DNA of 6,371 nucleotides, taken from assembly GCA_023392975.1 (NCBI GenBank), contig JAEWNA010000020.1, positions 1 through 6,371 on the forward strand. The letters are read 5' to 3'. The notes beneath the pieces are model-generated. The model worked only from the letters and a program-made list of their open reading frames with translations, had not been told where the DNA came from and did no database searches. Source of the stretch: Pseudomonadota bacterium (lineage in GTDB: Bacteria > Pseudomonadota > Gammaproteobacteria > Xanthomonadales > Xanthomonadaceae). Both the position numbers and the translations under genes were made by a program. The stretch's first letter is position 1; every line of letters starts with the position of its first letter. Shown here in pieces: positions 5,505-6,371 of this stretch.

Positions 5505-6110
5505 TCAGGCGGCGTCCGCATCCCGCCGGTACAGGGCGTAGCGCACGTCGCGCGTCCGCCCCTCCCGATGCAGGCGCCATCCGGCGCCCGGGTCCGGCGC
5601 GGCATCCGCCGGGGATTCGACGTACAGCCAGGCGTCGTCGACCAGGCGGTCGGGCAGCACCGCGAATACCTGCGGCCACAGGCCGGCGGCGAACGGCGGG
5701 TCGACGAAGGCGAGGTCGAAGCGCGCGTCGGACCGCCGCAGCCAGGCCAGCGCGTCGTCGTTCGCCACCTGCACGCGGTCGCCGTCGGGCAGCCGCGCGA
5801 CCACCTCGCGCAGCGACGCCGCCAGCGCCGGATCGCGTTCGACCAGCACCGCCTCGCGCGCGCCGCGCGAAACCGCTTCCAGCCCGAGCGCGCCGGTCCC
5901 GGCGAACAGGTCCAGCACCCGCGCCCCCGGCAGCATCGGCTGCAGCCAGTTGAACAGGGTCTCGCGCACCCGGTCCGAAGTCGGGCGCAGGCCGTCGCGA
6001 TCGGCCACCGGCAGCTTCGTGCCGCGCCAGTGGCCGCCGACGATGCGCACCGTGCCGGTCGCGGCGCCGGCAGGGGACGATCGTGCAGGACGCTGCGGGC
6101 GGCGGTTCAT
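5505..6110 (-). CDS. rsmD: 16S rRNA (guanine(966)-N2)-methyltransferase RsmD
   Basis: A 201-residue Rossmann-fold methyltransferase that makes m2G966 in 16S rRNA during 30S assembly, using SAM. After a basic tail (1-20) comes the family opening VRIVGGHWRG (21-30), then LRPTSDRVRETLFNWL (41-56), characteristic of RsmD. SAM motif I is VLDLFAGTGALGLEAVSRGA (65-84), the acidic ribose-binding residue lies in VLVERDP (88-94), and the catalytic FVDPPF (135-140) is the DPPF/Y form of the amino-methyltransferase motif. E. coli RsmD is 198 residues, so length is normal. ATG 6108-6110 is the first plausible start near the conserved region; no Shine-Dalgarno is evident. The open frame beyond it to 6368 overlaps ftsY on the other strand and is rejected. 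The gene is divergent from ftsY, as in many gammaproteobacteria. Confidence 0.96.
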   Translation of the reverse strand: MNRRPQRPARSSPAGAATGTVRIVGGHWRGTKLPVADRDGLRPTSDRVRETLFNWLQPMLPGARVLDLFAGTGALGLEAVSRGAREAVLVERDPALAASLREVVARLPDGDRVQVANDDALAWLRRSDARFDLAFVDPPFAAGLWPQVFAVLPDRLVDDAWLYVESPADAAPDPGAGWRLHREGRTRDVRYALYRRDADAA

Positions 6111-6207
6111 CGGGGGGCCGGAAAGGCGGGTGTTAACATGCCGCCATTGTGCCTCGCTTCGCGACGTTCCCCCTCCGCGCCCTGCGCCGAACCGCCTCGC
6201 CTTCCCG
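6111..6207. promoter_or_regulatory. Divergent rsmD-ftsY intergenic region
   Basis: A 97-nt gap between the two outward-facing starts must carry promoters for at least one and probably both genes. The only AT-rich spot is around 6131-6150. It holds TTAACA (6133-6138, five of six to a -35 on the + strand, within the palindrome TGTTAACA), but 17 nt on there is no fitting -10. The minus strand offers CACAAT (6146-6151) as a poor -10 without a -35. I can place the region but not the exact promoters. Confidence 0.4.
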
Positions 6208-6371
6208 ATGATCCCCTTCTTCCGCCGCAAGAAACCGGACGCGGCAACGCAGGCCGGCACGACCGAAACGACACCGCAGGCCGTCGACACCGTCGACGCG
6301 ACGCCAGCGGCCGCCCGCGCCGAGCCGGACGCGCCCGCATCCATCGCGGCGGAACCGACGGGGGCCACGCC
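6208..6371 (+). CDS. ftsY: Signal recognition particle receptor FtsY, N-terminal fragment
   Basis: An open frame from ATG 6208-6210 to the window edge, 54 full codons. It begins MIPFFRRKKPD and continues as a low-complexity, Ala/Thr/Pro/Glu/Asp-rich region without stops. FtsY receives SRP-ribosome complexes at the inner membrane. Its N-terminus in gammaproteobacteria is a short basic and aromatic membrane-binding stretch followed by a poorly conserved acidic A domain, which is what is seen here; Xanthomonas FtsY starts almost identically as far as I recall. The NG GTPase domain would lie to the right, outside the window. Position divergent from rsmD supports the call strongly. No Shine-Dalgarno is visible before the ATG. 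Identity rests on the first ten residues and on gene order. Confidence 0.82.
   Translation, partial: MIPFFRRKKPDAATQAGTTETTPQAVDTVDATPAAARAEPDAPASIAAEPTGAT

Noticed and set aside
6111..6368. N-terminal extension of rsmD to 6368
   Set aside because: It would run through the divergent promoter region and antisense to ftsY; the 201-residue form already matches family length.
1..6371. CRISPR array, tRNA/rRNA, insertion sequence, prophage or toxin-antitoxin genes
   Set aside because: Scanned for regularly spaced repeats, cloverleaf arms, transposase or integrase motifs and small gene pairs; none seen.

Overview
This is a compact, very GC-rich chromosomal stretch, almost certainly from a gammaproteobacterium of the Xanthomonadaceae/Lysobacteraceae (Lysobacter, Luteimonas, Xanthomonas or Stenotrophomonas relatives). 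The grounds are base composition, the rsmD-coaD order divergent from ftsY, the protein flavour, and a GTAG-headed REP-like palindrome pair of the kind known from Stenotrophomonas. Species cannot be named from the sequence alone.

Layout. The left edge (1-240, + strand) is the 3' end of upp, uracil phosphoribosyltransferase. A 121-nt convergent intergenic region follows and carries two inverted GTAG palindromes. From 362 to 6110 eight genes all lie on the minus strand. In transcription order (right to left) they are rsmD (16S rRNA m2G966 methyltransferase), coaD (phosphopantetheine adenylyltransferase), a small lipoprotein of unknown function, an Alvin-type 2[4Fe-4S] ferredoxin of the YfhL kind, ggt (periplasmic gamma-glutamyltransferase), a GNAT acetyltransferase, a metallo-beta-lactamase-fold hydrolase and a MAPEG/YecN-like membrane protein. 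At the right edge ftsY (SRP receptor) starts on the + strand, divergent from rsmD, and runs out of the window.

How the genes fit together. Gaps in the minus-strand run are 74, 93, 60, -4 (overlap), 7, 26 and 21 nt. The distal five genes, ferredoxin to MAPEG, are therefore tightly packed and probably co-transcribed. The ferredoxin stop and ggt start share an ATGA overlap, and the ggt ribosome-binding site lies inside the ferredoxin's last codons. rsmD and coaD are housekeeping genes; coaD may have its own weak promoter. The distal genes include one clear glutathione enzyme (GGT), a member of a superfamily often tied to glutathione (MAPEG), and an MBL-fold hydrolase of unknown substrate. A shared role in thiol or small-molecule turnover is possible but only inferred.

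There is no rRNA, tRNA, CRISPR array, insertion sequence or phage gene, and no gene-free stretch above 300 nt. Most of the window is ordinary conserved chromosome. The points most worth a second look are the REP-like doublet, the uncharacterised lipoprotein, the Phe in place of the GGT lid-loop Tyr, and the ferredoxin-ggt coupling with a GC hairpin just upstream. I do not see a convincing new biological system here.
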